A stretch of DNA of 64,000 nt from Cloacibacterium normanense (GTDB lineage: Bacteria; Bacteroidota; Bacteroidia; Flavobacteriales; Weeksellaceae): assembly GCF_003860565.1 (NCBI RefSeq), contig NZ_CP034157.1, positions 372,001-436,000 on the forward strand, given 5' to 3'. This document shows positions 42,773 through 52,151 of this stretch, in pieces (position 1 is the first letter of the stretch; the number at the start of each line of letters is the position of its first letter). A model generated the notes under the pieces. That model made no database searches and was not told the DNA's origin. It was given only the letters and a program-made list of their open reading frames with translations. A program made the translations under genes and the position numbers.

Positions 42773-43906
42773 TTATTCTTCTACATTTTTAAGTCCCATC
42801 AATAGATAATAAGCTCCTTTCGTTACAAATTTCTTGTTTTTTGCCTTTTCGTCAAGGTTCAAAATTTCTGTTCTCCCATTTTCCGAATTTCCTATGGTTA
42901 TAGGAAACATTTTATAGGTTTTTGGTTGTACTTCTTCAAAAATATATTGTTTGCTTTCCCAAGTAACCACTGCATCGTCTGGAACAGTGTTACCGGTTTC
43001 AGTTTGGGTTTCTACTTCTGCATTCATGTAAGTTCCGGGAATTAAACTCTTATCATATTCTATAAAATGACAATGAATAATCACAGATTTGTCTGGCTGA
43101 AAATCTCTACCAATTAAAATAATATTAGCGGCGTATTTTTTATCAGGATTTTGATTGGTATAGGCAAAAACTCTTTGGTTCAAAGCAATTTTATTTAAAT
43201 CTTTTTCAAAAACCTTTAATGCAAGATGAATATCTCCTGTGTTTACTACATCAAAAAGTCTTTCTGTAGGCGAAACATATTGTCCCATCTTCACATTTAC
43301 ACTAGAAATATAACCAGAAACTGGTGATGTAACTGCTACACTTCTTTTAATGTTCCCAGCGTTCAGATTATTCGGATTTATTCCAAGAGCTCTCAGTTTT
43401 TCGGCCATTCCTCTCATCAAAATATTTTGATTTTGAGCTTCAGTTTGTGCGAGTTGCATCGCTTTATCTGATGCGGCTTTGCTTTGATTTAATTCACTTT
43501 GTCTAGCATAATCTTTTTGTGCGTAACCTAAATTAGATTTTGCCAAAAGATAATCTTGCTGCAACTGAACAATCTGTGGATCTTCTAAAACAGCCAAAGT
43601 TTCACCTTTGTCTACATGCATTCCTGGCATATGACGAATAAAACGCACATAGCCACCACTTGGCGCAGAAACACTTGCTAAATTCTGTGGCGGAACATCT
43701 ACAGCTCCGTTGAGGATTATTTTTGCTGAAATATCTTCGTATCCTAAATTTCCTGTTTCTATACCCGCATTTTTGATTTGGTTATCGTTCAGCGTAATTT
43801 GGTTTTCAGCGGCTACTACTTCAAATTCTTCTTTGGCAGTTTCTTCTTTTTTGCCACAAGAAAAGAGTAGAAGTGATATTGTTATAATTGAAATTATTTT
43901 TTTCAT
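42773..43906 (-). CDS. RND efflux periplasmic adaptor (CzcB-like lipoprotein)
   Basis: The 377-residue membrane-fusion protein has a lipoprotein signal ending LLLFSC (Cys17). It has a barrel-sandwich (lipoyl) half near 'VSAPSGGYVRFIRHMPGMHVDKGETLAVLEDPQ', a helical hairpin (110-170) and the returning 'VTSPVSGYISSVNVKMGQYV'. It bridges the inner-membrane pump and the outer-membrane TolC channel. The residue pattern matches heavy-metal (HME) adaptors. In this operon it is separated from the pump by the TolC and cytochrome b genes. Confidence 0.92.
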   Translation of the reverse strand: MKKIISIITISLLLFSCGKKEETAKEEFEVVAAENQITLNDNQIKNAGIETGNLGYEDISAKIILNGAVDVPPQNLASVSAPSGGYVRFIRHMPGMHVDKGETLAVLEDPQIVQLQQDYLLAKSNLGYAQKDYARQSELNQSKAASDKAMQLAQTEAQNQNILMRGMAEKLRALGINPNNLNAGNIKRSVAVTSPVSGYISSVNVKMGQYVSPTERLFDVVNTGDIHLALKVFEKDLNKIALNQRVFAYTNQNPDKKYAANIILIGRDFQPDKSVIIHCHFIEYDKSLIPGTYMNAEVETQTETGNTVPDDAVVTWESKQYIFEEVQPKTYKMFPITIGNSENGRTEILNLDEKAKNKKFVTKGAYYLLMGLKNVEE

Positions 43907-43956
43907 TTTTGATTCATTTTTTGCTTAAAAAATTAAAACTTACAATTGATTGAGGA

Positions 43957-44523
43957 TTATTCTCCTCCAATCATTTTAGAAACAATTCCTTTTTTGTTGG
44001 TAAATTCTGCAATGGTAATTCCTACAAAGTGAAGGACGATGAATCCTGGCATCCAATAAATGGCTAGTTTGTGAATTTCTTCGGCTTTTTCTAGAATGTC
44101 TTCTCCGGCTAATTCAAATTTTAGCATCATACCAGTTGCAGCTTCTACCGCCACTAAAATGTAGAAAATAAAATAAATGGTTCCTTGGAATTTTTCTTTT
44201 CCAGAAGCCGTTTTAGAAAAAGGATTAGGAAATTTAATGCCTTTTACCAGCATATAAATTATCCTTAAAACAAAAGCAAAAACGAGTACATAAGCAAAGT
44301 TAACGTGCCACTCAAACATTGGATTGATAATGGATTTTGCAATAGCACGAACGCTTTCTTCTGGTAATTCTAAACCTTTAGCAGTAAGTTCGTTATTGAT
44401 AGCAGCAGAAATGGTTTTTCTACCCATCCAATACATTCTTAAAAATCCAGTGGCTAATAATACTAACATTGAAATTGCGATAACCCAATGTATAATTCTA
44501 TGTGTTGCGGTAAATTTTTTCAT
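43957..44523 (-). CDS. Cytochrome b/b561-type membrane protein
   Basis: The 188-residue protein has four hydrophobic segments (about 10-27, 73-93, 115-135, 155-175). Histidines are placed for b-type haem ligation: His8/His12 in 'ATHRIIHWVIA', His74 in 'FEWHVNFAYV', His151 in 'EEIHKLAIYW' and His160 region in 'IVLHFVG'. This is the N-terminal cytochrome b/b6 or Ni,Fe-hydrogenase-type di-haem fold. It sits inside the metal-efflux operon, 8 bases from the TolC gene, and its partner for electron transfer is not evident. Confidence 0.88.
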   Translation of the reverse strand: MKKFTATHRIIHWVIAISMLVLLATGFLRMYWMGRKTISAAINNELTAKGLELPEESVRAIAKSIINPMFEWHVNFAYVLVFAFVLRIIYMLVKGIKFPNPFSKTASGKEKFQGTIYFIFYILVAVEAATGMMLKFELAGEDILEKAEEIHKLAIYWMPGFIVLHFVGITIAEFTNKKGIVSKMIGGE

Positions 44524-44530
44524 CTTTTAA

Positions 44531-45751
44531 TTAATTTTCGCTTTTCAGCGCGTTGATTTCTATAATAATGTCATTGAGTTCTTTTAATCGATCTGTGTAT
44601 TTGTTTTCAATTTCAAATGCTTGATTTACTAAAAGAGTCCATTCTAAATAATTGATTTCTCCGTTATAATACTGGTTATTGGCAGTTTTTAAAATGCTTT
44701 CGCTGTTTGCCAAACCTGTTTTTTGATAGTAAGAAATCTCATTCGTTAGTTTTTGATAAAGATTAAAGTTCTGTGTGTATTGATTTTTCAGTTTTAATGA
44801 ACCCAGCTGATAATTATTTTCAGCGATTTGTTGGTTGATTTTCTGAGCTTCAATCACTGATTTTTGTGCAGAATTGAAAACAGGTAAACCTATTCCTACC
44901 ATTCCAGAGTGAAACCTTGCCGAACGCTCATAGAATTTATTATCTGCACCATTTCCGTACATCGACATATTGTTGTACCCAATGTTAAAACTAGGAGTAA
45001 GCTTAGATTTTTCAGCTAAAAGTTTAGCGTTTTGAATGTTTTTTTCTTGCTCTAATTGTTTCAAAATAATTGGATTTCCTGAGAAATTTTCGCCAAGATT
45101 GTTAATGTCTAAAACAGCATATTTTTCTTTATCATTTTGGTAAAAAGTTCCATCATTGATGAGGAAATTAAATTTCTGCAAAGCAATTTCTCTGTCTTTT
45201 TCCAGTGCATTGAGTTGTAATTCTGCTTGACTTCTCAAGTTTTCGGCAGTCGCTTTTTCTAAGAGATTGCTTTCTCCTTTTTTCAGTCTGAGTTCTGCTC
45301 TTTTGTAATATTGAGAAAAGATACTGTCTGCTTTTTTGAGCAGTTTTTTCTTCTCGTCTAGATATTTTAACTCGTTGTAAATCAAAGAAATTTCTTTTTT
45401 GATTTGCCATTTATGAACATCCAATTGTAATGTAGAATTTTTATATTCTTCTGCTAAAACTTTCTTCTGACTGTTGTAAAATTTTGGCAATCTAATCGTT
45501 TGAGAAACCGAAAATTTATTGTCAACATAAGCTGAATTCATTTGCCCGATTTCTCCTGAAATCATCAATGGGTCAATAACGGTAGCAGAACGTTGCATTT
45601 TTTCTTGGTATTGTACCTTTAATGTTCCGTCTTTGATGGCTAAATTATTATCCAAAGCTTTATTGATGGCACTTTCTAGTGAAATAGGAGTTTGTGAAAA
45701 CCCTATTCCAAAAATTAGAAAAGTGAATATTTTTAAAAATTTATCTTTCAT
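44531..45751 (-). CDS. TolC family outer-membrane channel
   Basis: The 406-residue product has signal peptide MKDKFLKIFTFLIFGIGFSQ and TolC-type coiled-coil helical repeats; 'NQAFEIENKYTDRLKELNDIIIEINALK' closes the second half. It forms the outer-membrane exit duct for the Czc-type pump. The frame remains open upstream to 45862, but those 37 codons cross the palindromic repeat at 45772-45840 and precede a clear signal peptide, so ATG 45751 is used. Confidence 0.91.
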   Translation of the reverse strand: MKDKFLKIFTFLIFGIGFSQTPISLESAINKALDNNLAIKDGTLKVQYQEKMQRSATVIDPLMISGEIGQMNSAYVDNKFSVSQTIRLPKFYNSQKKVLAEEYKNSTLQLDVHKWQIKKEISLIYNELKYLDEKKKLLKKADSIFSQYYKRAELRLKKGESNLLEKATAENLRSQAELQLNALEKDREIALQKFNFLINDGTFYQNDKEKYAVLDINNLGENFSGNPIILKQLEQEKNIQNAKLLAEKSKLTPSFNIGYNNMSMYGNGADNKFYERSARFHSGMVGIGLPVFNSAQKSVIEAQKINQQIAENNYQLGSLKLKNQYTQNFNLYQKLTNEISYYQKTGLANSESILKTANNQYYNGEINYLEWTLLVNQAFEIENKYTDRLKELNDIIIEINALKSEN

Positions 45752-45771
45752 TTTATTTGATTTATTTTTTA

Positions 45772-45840
45772 CCACAGAGGTCACAGAGAAATTATTAGAG
45801 TTCACGGTGTTCTCCGTGAAATTCTTTGTGTCTCTGTGTT
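45772..45840. repeat. Palindromic intergenic repeat in the efflux operon
   Basis: The centre is TTCACGG-TGTTCT-CCGTGAA (45801-45820). The outer arms CACAGAGGTCACAGAGAA and TTCTTTGTGTCTCTGTG pair imperfectly, giving a hairpin of about 70 bases between the pump and TolC genes. The words ACAGAGTTCACAG-like and TTCACG recur in the repeat at 18755-18793, suggesting one dispersed family. Confidence 0.8.
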
Positions 45841-45845
45841 TAGAT

Positions 45846-48800
45846 TTATAGTTGGTATCCATCTTCAGTATCTTCTATTTCTTGCAATTTTCTATTTTTT
45901 TCAGGGAAATGTGCCTCAAACCAAATGTACATTACTGGCAATAGATAAAGTGTAAGATAAGTGGCTAATAATAAACCACCAATTACAACTGTAGCGAGAG
46001 GTCTCTGCACTTCTGCACCTTCGCCAGTAGAAATTGCCATTGGCAAAAATCCTAAAGATGCTACAAAGGCAGTCATTAAAACAGGTCTTAATCTGGTTTT
46101 TCCACCGACAATCACTGCAGTTTTTAAATCTGGTTGTATTGTTTTTTGTCGGTTAAATTCCGAAATAAGAACAATGCCATTTAAAACCGCTACCCCAAAT
46201 AATGCGATGAAACCAACTCCCGCAGAAATACTGAAATTCATATCTCTTAACCAAAGTGAGAGAATTCCTCCAATAGCGGAAAGTGGAATTGCAGAGAAGA
46301 TGAGCAATCCGTATTTTACGGAATTAAACGCAAAATACAGCATCAATAAAATTAAAAATAAACTCACCGGAACTGCTATTGCTAAACGTGATTTTGCTTG
46401 TTGAAGATTTTCAAAAGTTCCACCATATTTTATGGAATAACCAGCAGGAAGTTTCAGTTGTTTTTCTACATTTTGTTGTAAATCTTCTACCGTAGATTGT
46501 ATATCTCGGTTTCTTACATTGAAACCAACGATGATTCTTCGCTGAGCATTTTCACGCTGAATTTGGTTAATGCTTTCCTTTAATTCTACATTGGCAACTG
46601 TGCTAAGTGGAATTTCAATTCCAGAAGGAGTAGAGATGAGTAGATTATTGACATCGTCTACATTTTTTCTTTGGTTTCCATCTAAACGAACGACCAAATC
46701 AAATTTCTTTTCTCCTTCGAAAACAGATCCTGTAGCTTGTCCTGCAAAAGCAGTATTCACGATATTATTGACATCACTCACATTAAGCCCAAATTGTGAC
46801 ATGGCTTCACGTTTGTAAGTAATTACAATCTGTGGCATTCCGGAAACGGGTTCTACATAAATGTTTTGTGCGCCTTCAATTTTTTTGGAAATTTGACCTA
46901 ATTTTTCAGCATAAACTTTTAAGGTGTCAAGATTTTCTCCAAAAATTTTACAAACTACGTCTTGTCTTGCTCCTGTCATTAATTCGTTAAATCTCATTGC
47001 AACAGGATATTGGAAAGAGTAGGTCACGCCAATCATATTTTTTTTCAGTTCGACAGACATTTTTTCTGAGAGTTCATCATAAGTTGTCGCAGAAGTCCAT
47101 TCAGCACGAGGTTTTAAGATAATCATCATATCACTCGCGTCAATTGGCATAGGATCGGTTGGGATTTCAGAGCTTCCTGTTTTCCCTACAATTTTTTCAA
47201 TTTCTGGGAATTTTTTCATTAAAATCTGAGAAGATTTTTGAACAGCATCTGTAGAAGTTTTCAGATTACTGCCTGGTAAAACTCTGGTGTCTACCGCAAA
47301 ATCTCCTTCAGGAAGACTAGGAATAAATTCTCCTCCTAATCTGGTCATTATAAAAACGGCAAAGAAAAATACACCAACAATTCCGAAGAATATTAAGTTA
47401 GGAACTTTTAAAACTCTTTCTAATGATTTATCGTAGTTTTTCTCAATTTTTTCAATCATTTTATCCGAAATGGTCTTCTTATTGTTAATTTTTTTAGACA
47501 AAACAAGAGAACTCATCATCGGGATATAGGTTAAAGAAAGGATAAATGCTCCCAATAATGCAAAAATTACGGTTTGCGCCATCGGAATAAACATTTTGCC
47601 TTCTACGCCTTCTAAAGTGAGAATTGGTAAGTAAACGATAAGGATAATAATTTGTCCAAACACCGCCGAATTCATCATTTTGCTAGAAGAAGTATAGACT
47701 TCGTCATCCATCATGGTTTGAGAAATGCGTTGATTTTGATAAACTTTTAAATGTTGTAATCTATGCAAAACCGCTTCTACAATGATGACGGCTCCATCTA
47801 CAATTAATCCGAAATCTAATGCGCCTAAACTCATTAAATTCCCCGAAACTCCAAAAATATTCATCATAATGATGGCAAAAAGCATGGAGAGCGGAATAAC
47901 AGAAGCGACCAAAAATCCAGCACGCAGATTTCCTAGGAATAATACCAAAACGAAAACTACAATTAGTGCACCTTCTAAAAGGTTTTTCTCAACTGTTCCG
48001 ATGGCATTATTTACCATTTTGGTTCGGTCTAAGAATGCATCTATTTTTACGCCTTCTGGTAAAGTTTTCTGGATTTCTTCTATTCTTGTTTTTACTTTTT
48101 TAATGACTTCGTTTGAGTTTTCTCCTTTCATCATCATCACCACAGCTCCTGCAACTTCTCCTTTTCCGTTGTAGGTCATTGCGCCGTATCTGATGGCTTT
48201 TCCGTATTGTACGGTTCCAATATTTTTAATCAAAATTGGAGTTCCGTCTTCTAAATTTTTAACTACAGTGTTCTCAATATCTGTAATTTTTCCCATTAAT
48301 CCTTCGGTTCTGATAAATAGAACACTCGGACCTTTTTCTATATAAGCGCCACCAGTGTTTTGATTGTTTTTTTGTAATGCATCAAAAACTTCGGTCATGG
48401 TTACACCCATAGATTTCAGTTGAGAAGGATTTACAGCAACTTCATATTGCTTTAAATCTCCACCAAAACTCGCTACATCTGCAACTCCTTCTGTTCCTAA
48501 TAATTGTCTACGAACTATCCAATCTTGAATGGTTCTGAGTTGCATCGCATTGTAACGGTGTTCATAACCTTTTTTCGGACGAACAACATATTGATAAATT
48601 TCTCCTAAACCTGTAGAAATCGGAGCCATAGAAGGCGTGCCTAAACTGGTAGGAATATCTTTTGAAACTTGCTGAAGCCTTTCTGCAACTTGTTGACGTG
48701 CCCAATGTAAATCTACTTCATCTTTAAAAACAATAGTGATTACAGAAAGTCCGAAACGCGAAAAACTACGCATTTGTTTAATTCCTGCAATGTTATTATT

Positions 48801-49016
48801 GGCTTGTTCTAGCGGAAAAGTGATGAATCTTTCTACATCTGGTGCTCCCAAACTTGGGGAAACGGTAATAATCTGTACCTGATTGTCTGTAATATCGGGT
48901 ACCGCATCGATAGGTAATTTTCTTACCTCAAATATTCCATAAATGATTAATCCAAGCGTGAATAAAGCGATAATCAGTTTATTCTTGATGGAAAATTCTA
49001 TGATTTTGTTAAGCAT
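45846..49016 (-). CDS. Heavy-metal efflux RND pump (CzcA/CusA family)
   Basis: The 1056-residue inner-membrane transporter exports divalent metal ions with proton influx. It has N- and C-terminal membrane halves and two large periplasmic loops. The TM4 motif 'DFGLIVDGAVIIVE' (Asp401, Asp407, Glu414) matches the CzcA-type (Co/Zn/Cd/Ni, HME1/2) rather than the Cu/Ag CusA signature. It belongs to one operon: small secreted protein, pump, TolC, cytochrome b, adaptor. Confidence 0.96.
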   Translation of the reverse strand: MLNKIIEFSIKNKLIIALFTLGLIIYGIFEVRKLPIDAVPDITDNQVQIITVSPSLGAPDVERFITFPLEQANNNIAGIKQMRSFSRFGLSVITIVFKDEVDLHWARQQVAERLQQVSKDIPTSLGTPSMAPISTGLGEIYQYVVRPKKGYEHRYNAMQLRTIQDWIVRRQLLGTEGVADVASFGGDLKQYEVAVNPSQLKSMGVTMTEVFDALQKNNQNTGGAYIEKGPSVLFIRTEGLMGKITDIENTVVKNLEDGTPILIKNIGTVQYGKAIRYGAMTYNGKGEVAGAVVMMMKGENSNEVIKKVKTRIEEIQKTLPEGVKIDAFLDRTKMVNNAIGTVEKNLLEGALIVVFVLVLFLGNLRAGFLVASVIPLSMLFAIIMMNIFGVSGNLMSLGALDFGLIVDGAVIIVEAVLHRLQHLKVYQNQRISQTMMDDEVYTSSSKMMNSAVFGQIIILIVYLPILTLEGVEGKMFIPMAQTVIFALLGAFILSLTYIPMMSSLVLSKKINNKKTISDKMIEKIEKNYDKSLERVLKVPNLIFFGIVGVFFFAVFIMTRLGGEFIPSLPEGDFAVDTRVLPGSNLKTSTDAVQKSSQILMKKFPEIEKIVGKTGSSEIPTDPMPIDASDMMIILKPRAEWTSATTYDELSEKMSVELKKNMIGVTYSFQYPVAMRFNELMTGARQDVVCKIFGENLDTLKVYAEKLGQISKKIEGAQNIYVEPVSGMPQIVITYKREAMSQFGLNVSDVNNIVNTAFAGQATGSVFEGEKKFDLVVRLDGNQRKNVDDVNNLLISTPSGIEIPLSTVANVELKESINQIQRENAQRRIIVGFNVRNRDIQSTVEDLQQNVEKQLKLPAGYSIKYGGTFENLQQAKSRLAIAVPVSLFLILLMLYFAFNSVKYGLLIFSAIPLSAIGGILSLWLRDMNFSISAGVGFIALFGVAVLNGIVLISEFNRQKTIQPDLKTAVIVGGKTRLRPVLMTAFVASLGFLPMAISTGEGAEVQRPLATVVIGGLLLATYLTLYLLPVMYIWFEAHFPEKNRKLQEIEDTEDGYQL

Positions 49017-49082
49017 TTTAATTTAATTTATAGAGTGAAACGTCTCAAAACCAAATAGTAATGAGTTTTCTATACCAATAAA

Positions 49083-49472
49083 TTAAATCAGCTCTGGCGG
49101 TTGAAAAAATGAAAGTAAATGTGGATTGATAAAACTTTCAGCGTAATGAAAGTTCTGGTTTTTTTCTTCAAAAAACTTTTTAGTTTGAGCTAAATTTAAC
49201 TCAAAAGATTTAGGTAAATCTTGGATAGCAAAGCTAACGGAAGAAATTTCATGGGCTTTAAAAGGCAGTTTCATATCTTTTTCATAGTCACTGTCTTTTT
49301 GGCTACCGCTTAAATAATGAAGCACGATAAACCCAATAATACTGATGTTTTTATTTTCAGATTTATGTTCCTGATAATGTTCGATTAATGCAGGAATTTT
49401 CAATACTTCTTTTACCTCTGTAAAACTAAAGAGGTAAATTGTTAAGAGAAATATTGAAAAATGTCTTTTCAT
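49083..49472 (-). CDS. Small exported protein, first gene of the metal-efflux operon
   Basis: The 129-residue protein starts with a hydrophobic signal (MKRHFSIFLLTIYLFSF). It then contains 'EVLKIPALIEHYQEHKSENKNISIIGFIVLHYL' and several His-containing stretches. I recognise it only as a kind of small protein often placed before CzcA genes in flavobacteria; it has no assigned function. The perfect -7 box TAACTTTG just upstream marks the promoter of the whole operon, which runs from here to 42773 or 41655. Confidence 0.75.
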   Translation of the reverse strand: MKRHFSIFLLTIYLFSFTEVKEVLKIPALIEHYQEHKSENKNISIIGFIVLHYLSGSQKDSDYEKDMKLPFKAHEISSVSFAIQDLPKSFELNLAQTKKFFEEKNQNFHYAESFINPHLLSFFQPPELI

Positions 49473-49484
49473 CTGAATATTTCA

Positions 49485-49492
49485 CAAAGTTA
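49485..49492 (-). promoter_or_regulatory. -7 box of the metal-efflux operon
   Basis: The minus strand reads TAACTTTG, a perfect match, 12 bases before the first start codon. No clear operator palindrome was found around it. Confidence 0.65.
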
Positions 49493-49541
49493 GTGAAAAA
49501 ATTAATAGAGAATGTCTATGACATGTTAAAGATATGATCAT

Positions 49542-50030
49542 TTATGCATTCCATTCCATCAAGTAATCATTCATCACGAAGCCATTTCCAATGTCAAAGA
49601 CACCTTCTTCATAGACTTTGAAGCCTTGAGAAAGATAAAAATGATAAGATGGATTTTCCTTGTTTACATTAAGAATAATTCTTTGGTCACCTATTTTTAG
49701 AATTTGATTTTTTAGAAATTGAATGGCTTCTTTTCCTAGACCTTTTCCTTTTCCTTCTTCGGTAATGTAGATTCTATGGAGTTTAGTAGTGTTTTCTTCA
49801 TAATGATTTTCGAAGCCCATAATTCCATAGAAATTTTCTGCATCACCCAAAAGATAATAATGATAATTGGGATTATTAAATTGACGGATGATTTCTTCTT
49901 CCGAATACATTAAATCCAGCATAAAATCTATTTGTTCATGAGAAATAATTCCCGGATAGTGACTTCTCCAAGATTTTTGCGCTAAATCTTGAATTAAAGA
50001 AATGTCTTTTATAGTGGCTTTTTTTATCAT
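49542..50030 (-). CDS. GNAT family N-acetyltransferase
   Basis: The 162-residue protein has the GNAT acetyl-CoA motif 'LHRIYITEEGKGKGLGKEAIQFL' (R/QxxGxG/A type) at about residues 82-105, then 'LNVNKENPSYHFYLSQGFKVYEEG', typical of motif B. The N-terminal 'IKKATIKDISLIQDLAQKSW' is common in this group. The substrate is unknown. Its ATG overlaps the stop of the M48 protease gene (ATGA, 50027-50030), so the two are translationally coupled. Confidence 0.92.
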   Translation of the reverse strand: MIKKATIKDISLIQDLAQKSWRSHYPGIISHEQIDFMLDLMYSEEEIIRQFNNPNYHYYLLGDAENFYGIMGFENHYEENTTKLHRIYITEEGKGKGLGKEAIQFLKNQILKIGDQRIILNVNKENPSYHFYLSQGFKVYEEGVFDIGNGFVMNDYLMEWNA

Positions 50031-51091
50031 TTTTTGAGTTCAGTAAAAAGTTGTTCTAATTCTTGATGCGGAATAGAAGTGTATTCGTTTTGATGAACTA
50101 ATTTTTTGGCAAAATTTATTCTGTCATTCGTAATAGGATGAGTAGAAAGGATTTTAGGAATTTCTAGACCTTCTTTTTCTTTTAAAATCGAGAACAGTTC
50201 TTCTAAACCTTTTGGATTGATTTTATTTTTTCTAAGAATCTGATAACTTCCTGCATCAGAAGATTCTTCAAAATCTCTAGAATAAGATAGATTATTCAAT
50301 TGATTGGCATTATCTGCAATAGTAGACATAATTCCGTTTACATCACCAGTTACAGCAGAAACAATAATGTAGCCAGAAATAGCTCTGGAAAGAATTTTGA
50401 CGCTGTGTCTTTCTTTTACGTGAGTAGCTTCGTGACCAAGAAGTGCAGCTAACTGCTCATAATTAGAGATTTTATCTAAAATTCCTGAATGTACCAAGAT
50501 GGTTCCGTTTGGCAAAGCATAAGCGTTGACTTCGCTGTCATTCACTACTTTGAAAGTCTGTTTTCTGGAAGTTTCAAAATCGATATTTGAAGCAAATTCT
50601 TGAAGGATTCTTGATTTTTTTTGATCAATTTCAAGAATACTTTCCATCTGGTTGTATTGAGAATCTCCTATTTTATTGTCAAATTCTACTGGCGTGATTT
50701 CGGTAACACGCTCACTCATCCAAGGAATCACAAAAACATAAAATAAAGCAATCGCAGCAACTACTGTAACGGTGGCAACTGCATAGAATTTAAATCCTAA
50801 ATCTAGAATGTTTTGGTACCAAGAAATGTTTCGAGATTTTTTAGCAGATTGGTAAATAAGATTGATAACGTAAGGATTGTCTATTCTTAAACTCTCTGCA
50901 TGATTCTCTTTTCTAGTAATGTAGAGTGTATCGCTATTTTTTTCAAAAGAAACTTCCTCGAAATTCCAATTGAGCTTTCGATTATTATAAAAAAAGGAAA
51001 TTTTTTTTTCGGGCCATATTTCTAACTCTACGTCATAGGGTTTAGAAGTATGGCCGTCAAAATATTTACCATATGCTTTAGTAAAACTCAT
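50027..51091 (-). CDS. M48 family membrane metalloprotease
   Basis: The 354-residue protein has a cytoplasmic-type N-terminal portion, one transmembrane segment (about 99-124) and an M48 zinc protease domain. The HEATH motif is at residues 220-224 and the third ligand Glu276 lies in 'FEESSDAGSY'. It resembles BepA/YcaL-like and Oma1-like proteases that take part in envelope quality control. The gene starts directly after the DUF898 gene (51091/51092) and overlaps GNAT downstream, forming a three-gene operon. Confidence 0.9.
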   Translation of the reverse strand: MSFTKAYGKYFDGHTSKPYDVELEIWPEKKISFFYNNRKLNWNFEEVSFEKNSDTLYITRKENHAESLRIDNPYVINLIYQSAKKSRNISWYQNILDLGFKFYAVATVTVVAAIALFYVFVIPWMSERVTEITPVEFDNKIGDSQYNQMESILEIDQKKSRILQEFASNIDFETSRKQTFKVVNDSEVNAYALPNGTILVHSGILDKISNYEQLAALLGHEATHVKERHSVKILSRAISGYIIVSAVTGDVNGIMSTIADNANQLNNLSYSRDFEESSDAGSYQILRKNKINPKGLEELFSILKEKEGLEIPKILSTHPITNDRINFAKKLVHQNEYTSIPHQELEQLFTELKK

Positions 51092-52054
51092 TTAGATTAC
51101 TCCGCTTAAATCCATTACATCTAATGCTTCGTCTCCGAAAGCGTTTTTGTATTCTGCTTCAGTCTGTTGAATCGCATCTAAATCGATATCGCCATAAATC
51201 TGAAGTTTAGAAAACATAGTAGTTAAAGTTCTCACTTCTGCAAAAGCATAACCTAATCCTAACGTGAAAACAATAATAATTAAATTGATAATTAATAATT
51301 CAAAAATATCTCCTGCACTAAGGTGAGATTTGAATTTAACCTTTTTATCATTGTGATGAAGACTTAAATGGTCAAAATAAAAGTTAATGATGTCTCTTTG
51401 GAACCAAAAACTGTAAATTCCTAGTGTAATATAGGTTAAAATTATTCCTTTAAGATTAAGGAAAAAATAATCATCACCATTTGCATGATGTTTAAATGAT
51501 GCGCTCCCAAATTTTACATTGCTCAAGGTATAATTTCTAAGGTGAATCGTCATCCAAGAACTGTAAATTCCGAAGGTAAGAATGGTCAAAAATAAATCTC
51601 TGAAATACATTTTTACCAAAGTGCTTCTGTCTCCTCTGTAACCGAATCTTATTCCTCTCCATGAAGTTCTAGACATTCTATATCTGTAAAATCCGTGAAT
51701 AGCAAAAGGAATAATGCCTAAAATAAATGCATAGAATAAAAGAAGAATTATCACAGAAAGCGCAGCGTTTTGTGATTGTGCAGCAAATAAAAATGCTAAA
51801 TACAGGAATAAAAACATTCCAAATACTTTAATAAAACCTACAAACATTTCTTTTCCTGTTCCAGAAAATTGAAATCGGTCATTTTCTAAGTAAGTGTTCG
51901 CGTACAAATATTTTAGGGTTCTTTCTTTTGCCCAAGGATAATATAATCCCAAAGTAATAACGGTCAATAGCCAGTTGACAACAACTACGCCAAAAAATTC
52001 GCTACCTTTTCCTCTGAAAGAAGAAGAGTAGTTTCTCATGTCAGTTTTCTCCAT
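51092..52054 (-). CDS. DUF898 (YjgN) family membrane protein
   Basis: The 320-residue protein shows the DUF898 internal repeat of 'GKGSEFFGVVVVNWLLTVITLGLYYPWAKERTLKY' type units: two halves, each with hydrophobic segments ending near W-x-x-R. There are six or so predicted membrane segments. Function is unknown; homologue YjgN in E. coli is an inner-membrane protein. In Bacteroidota it is often next to an M48 peptidase, as here, which suggests a joint role in the envelope. Confidence 0.88.
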   Translation of the reverse strand: MEKTDMRNYSSSFRGKGSEFFGVVVVNWLLTVITLGLYYPWAKERTLKYLYANTYLENDRFQFSGTGKEMFVGFIKVFGMFLFLYLAFLFAAQSQNAALSVIILLLFYAFILGIIPFAIHGFYRYRMSRTSWRGIRFGYRGDRSTLVKMYFRDLFLTILTFGIYSSWMTIHLRNYTLSNVKFGSASFKHHANGDDYFFLNLKGIILTYITLGIYSFWFQRDIINFYFDHLSLHHNDKKVKFKSHLSAGDIFELLIINLIIIVFTLGLGYAFAEVRTLTTMFSKLQIYGDIDLDAIQQTEAEYKNAFGDEALDVMDLSGVI

Positions 52055-52151
52055 AAAAGTTTTCTTAGTTTATATAGTTATGATTGTTTTTTTATAAAAG
52101 TTGAGACGCGAAAAAATCGCGCCTCAATATAGTAAAAAATTGTTTTTCTGA

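Noticed and set aside
45752-45862. 37-codon extension of the TolC gene
   Set aside because: It crosses a palindromic intergenic repeat and precedes a clear signal peptide.
45961-48174. Plus-strand frames of 130-147 codons opposite the CzcA pump
   Set aside because: All lie antisense within the well-conserved pump gene; no start signals or recognisable proteins.
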